Assembly: GCF_027111295.1 (NCBI RefSeq)
Contig: NZ_CP114287.1
Location: 3,348,001 to 3,412,000 of the forward strand
Length of the DNA: 64,000 nt
From: Flavobacterium gelatinilyticum
Lineage (GTDB): Bacteria; Bacteroidota; Bacteroidia; Flavobacteriales; Flavobacteriaceae
Direction: 5' to 3'
How positions within the stretch are numbered: the first letter of the stretch is position 1; each line of letters opens with the position of its first letter. Shown in pieces: positions 62,190 through 64,000 of the stretch. The notes beneath the pieces were generated by a model. That model did no database searches, had not been told where the DNA came from, and was given only the letters and a program-made list of their open reading frames with translations. The translations under genes and the position numbers were made by a program.

Positions 62190-63113
62190 TTGTGAGAAAA
62201 AAGTAAACAAACTGCACAGAATTAATACGTAAAATGCAATTTCGTTATTAAGTTTCTGGTGCATGTATTCTACGTGACTTGTTGCCATAATGGTCAAAGG
62301 CGCAATGCTGAATAACAACAGGTCATTACTTTTGTCCGGAGAAACAATAAATACCAATGCTGCAATAAAAAAACAGGCTACAACTTTTTTATAAGAACTA
62401 TGTACAATTTGTGGTCTGTTTGATAGTGTTGATAACATCGAAACGACAAAAAATAATGCTGCCGCAACATAAATTGATAAAGCACCGTTTTCGTAATTGT
62501 TTTTGAAATAGTCTATTTTAAAATCGATTACGGCACGTGTTTGAAAAAACTCAATTACATCTATTTTGAATATAAAGGAGATCATTAAAAAAACAATCCC
62601 AACGGCCAAAAGTGCTATAAATGGTAAAACCCAGTTTCTATAATCCCTTGAAACGTGAAAAATTATAGATATAAATACCAAAATCAAAAACAAAATACTC
62701 CAGAATTGAAATAAGGCCGCTACAAAAATCCAAAACGAAGCATCGAATATTTTTTCTTTTGACGCTTTTAAGGATTGCAGCGAAATTAATCTTCGCAATG
62801 CCAGCAGTACAAAAAAATTAGCATATACTACATTTGGATTATTAAATATCGTGGGAAAAAACAATAAAAATAATAAGTAGAAAAATATCGAGTATCCGTT
62901 GTCTTTACTGAGTCCGTTTTTCTTTACGATAAAATTTACCATGAAAAAAGAAGCCAAAATAAAACACAATAAACTCACTTTTTGGAATATTGTGAAATAA
63001 GAATTTATCCAAGACGTTTCCCTAATTTGAAACATAAAAAAGAAAACCAGTATCAAAATTACAACCAATGAATAATTTAATGGCGTAGATTTTTTAAAAA
63101 CACTTGTTATCAT
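62184..63113 (-). CDS. DUF6427-like integral membrane protein
   Basis: 309 aa, about eight membrane helices spread along the whole length, no large soluble domain. It starts MITSVFKKSTPLNYSLVVILILVFFF and matches my memory of the DUF6427 family of flavobacteria, which is regularly found beside upp, a DUF6341 gene and purD. Function unknown. It overlaps upp at the 3' ends by 6 bp. Confidence 0.85.
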   Translation of the reverse strand: MITSVFKKSTPLNYSLVVILILVFFFMFQIRETSWINSYFTIFQKVSLLCFILASFFMVNFIVKKNGLSKDNGYSIFFYLLFLLFFPTIFNNPNVVYANFFVLLALRRLISLQSLKASKEKIFDASFWIFVAALFQFWSILFLILVFISIIFHVSRDYRNWVLPFIALLAVGIVFLMISFIFKIDVIEFFQTRAVIDFKIDYFKNNYENGALSIYVAAALFFVVSMLSTLSNRPQIVHSSYKKVVACFFIAALVFIVSPDKSNDLLLFSIAPLTIMATSHVEYMHQKLNNEIAFYVLILCSLFTFFSQL

Positions 63114-63133
63114 AAGGATATTTTATACTTTTG
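63104..63133 (+). promoter_or_regulatory. Predicted promoter of the DUF6341 gene
   Basis: TTG (63104-63106), 19-bp spacer and TACTTTTG (63126-63133): a full fit to the consensus. The leader to ATG 63250 would be about 110 nt. It overlaps the 5' end of the divergent DUF6427-like gene. Confidence 0.65.
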
Positions 63134-63249
63134 TGATTGTAAATATAATACTTGTTTAAAAAGGAAACCAACAAGTTGAAGAAAGATTCTTCTTTTGAAT
63201 TTTACTTCAATACGTTAAAACAATAATAATCTATAATTTAATAAAAATT

Positions 63250-63480
63250 ATGACAGCTTTTTTTGAAGGAATACAATACTTATTCGTTAACATTTTGTTT
63301 GCTCCTCTTGACTTTTTACGTCGTTTGGAATTAATTACATGGTTTGGTGCAAACACGATCAACTGGATTTTCATGATCATCTGCTCTGCTGCAATTGTTT
63401 ATTGGATTAAACAATTACGTATTTTTGATGATGCCGGAACAGAAAACCAAGATACAACAGCTCATTCATTCTTAAAATAA
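63250..63480 (+). CDS. DUF6341-like small membrane protein
   Basis: 76 aa. Two hydrophobic parts, IQYLFVNILFAPLDFL (8-23) and the helix NTINWIFMIICSAAIVYWI (36-54), then a polar tail. It matches the DUF6341 family of flavobacteria. Function unknown; its place beside the DUF6427-like gene is conserved. Confidence 0.87.
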   Translation: MTAFFEGIQYLFVNILFAPLDFLRRLELITWFGANTINWIFMIICSAAIVYWIKQLRIFDDAGTENQDTTAHSFLK

Positions 63481-63485
63481 GAAAA

Positions 63486-63510
63486 CCAAACCCTTAATTA
63501 AAAGGGTTGG
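63486..63510. terminator. Weak terminator between DUF6341 gene and purD
   Basis: CCAAACCCTT / AAGGGTTGG hairpin with one bulge, between converging stops (63480 and 63522), followed by a T-rich stretch on the + strand. Confidence 0.6.
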
Positions 63511-63521
63511 TGCATTTATTT

Positions 63522-64000
63522 TTAGATTAAATCGAAGCCAATATCTTTTCTAAAATACATCTTATCAAAATTTAGTTTATCTATATTTTGGTAAGATTTT
63601 TTTATGGCCTGTTGAAAATCATCTCCGTATGATGTTATTGCCAAAACACGTCCTCCATTAGTAACGACATTTTCATTATCTAATTTTGTTCCTGCGTGAA
63701 AAACTATCGAATCAGTAATATTTTCTAATCCCGTAATTACTTTTCCTTTTTCAAAATCTTCAGGATATCCGCCAGAAACCACCATGACAGTTGTTGCGCT
63801 TCTTGGATCTACTTCTAAATTAAAATCTCCTAATTTCTGATCTGCAACAGACAAAAACAATTCGACTAAATCTGATTTCAGTCTCGGAACCACAACTTCA
63901 GTTTCCGGATCTCCCATTCTTACGTTGTATTCGATAACGATTGGTTCATTTTTTACATTGATCAAACCAATAAACACAAAACCTTTGTATTCGATTCCGT
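63522..64000 (-). CDS. purD: Phosphoribosylamine-glycine ligase, C-terminal part (cut by window end)
   Basis: The last 159 or so codons of PurD. The frame stays open to the window edge, where GIEYKGFVFIGL is still in frame; the true start lies beyond 64000. ATP-grasp motif NVRMGDPETEVVVPRL, and the C-terminal barrel GGRVLAITSYGDDFQQAIKKSYQNI, are clear. The enzyme makes glycinamide ribonucleotide in purine synthesis. Confidence 0.95.
   Translation of the reverse strand, partial: GIEYKGFVFIGLINVKNEPIVIEYNVRMGDPETEVVVPRLKSDLVELFLSVADQKLGDFNLEVDPRSATTVMVVSGGYPEDFEKGKVITGLENITDSIVFHAGTKLDNENVVTNGGRVLAITSYGDDFQQAIKKSYQNIDKLNFDKMYFRKDIGFDLI

Overview
The window is chromosomal DNA of a flavobacterium close to Flavobacterium johnsoniae (Bacteroidota). 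The evidence is the AT-rich sequence, repeated matches to the Bacteroidota -7 box TANNTTTG, a tyrosine ammonia-lyase that I recognise as very close to the characterised F. johnsoniae enzyme, the gliding/T9SS gene sprE, and a flexirubin-type pigment cluster. No database was searched; family names come from reading motifs.

Region 1 (1-32334, all on the + strand) is one long, tightly packed flexirubin cluster, a dialkylresorcinol esterified with an aryl polyene acid. A tyrosine ammonia-lyase (cut by the window start) makes 4-coumarate, and a PaaK-like ligase at the far end can activate it. Elongation enzymes are a ketoreductase, three ketosynthases with intact Cys-His-His, a Cys-less chain-length-factor-like partner, a small degenerate KS-like protein, two acyl carrier proteins, three hotdog dehydratases and a hotdog thioesterase. 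DarA and DarB make the dialkylresorcinol half. Candidate ester-forming or lipid-handling enzymes are an LpxL-like acyltransferase, a BtrH-like acyltransferase, a C45-family lipoprotein and a PlsC domain fused to an MMPL exporter. An ABC exporter, a LolA-like carrier, beta-barrels, a GT2-DUF2062 protein and a FAD oxidoreductase fit transport and tailoring.

Region 2 (32335-46240) holds a MITE-like inverted repeat, dusB, a two-gene unknown module set between two nearly identical terminators, a MATE pump, an FtsX-like permease with rbfA, a CBS protein, and a minus-strand operon: GNAT, flippase, dut, nucleotidyltransferase, TPR protein, DUF4292 lipoprotein, EnvC-like protein. A 735-bp gene-free stretch (45505-46239) contains a good -7 box followed directly by two tandem hairpin-forming units and a long terminal hairpin; this is the best candidate here for an undescribed non-coding RNA.

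Region 3 (46240-55191, minus) is sprE, a bactofilin, atpZ, a small membrane protein and ATP synthase genes atpB-E-F-H-A-G. atpD and atpC are absent, as is usual in Bacteroidota where they lie elsewhere. Strong hairpins sit just after atpE and just after atpA, the two cistrons whose products are needed in several copies.

Region 4 (55279-64000) is mixed housekeeping: an ABC ATPase with a DUF5687 permease, a PaaE-type ferredoxin reductase, small unknown proteins, a GT9 glycosyltransferase with a DUF4254 protein, upp, two membrane proteins, and the C-terminal part of purD, cut by the window end. No tRNA, rRNA, CRISPR array, insertion sequence or prophage was seen.
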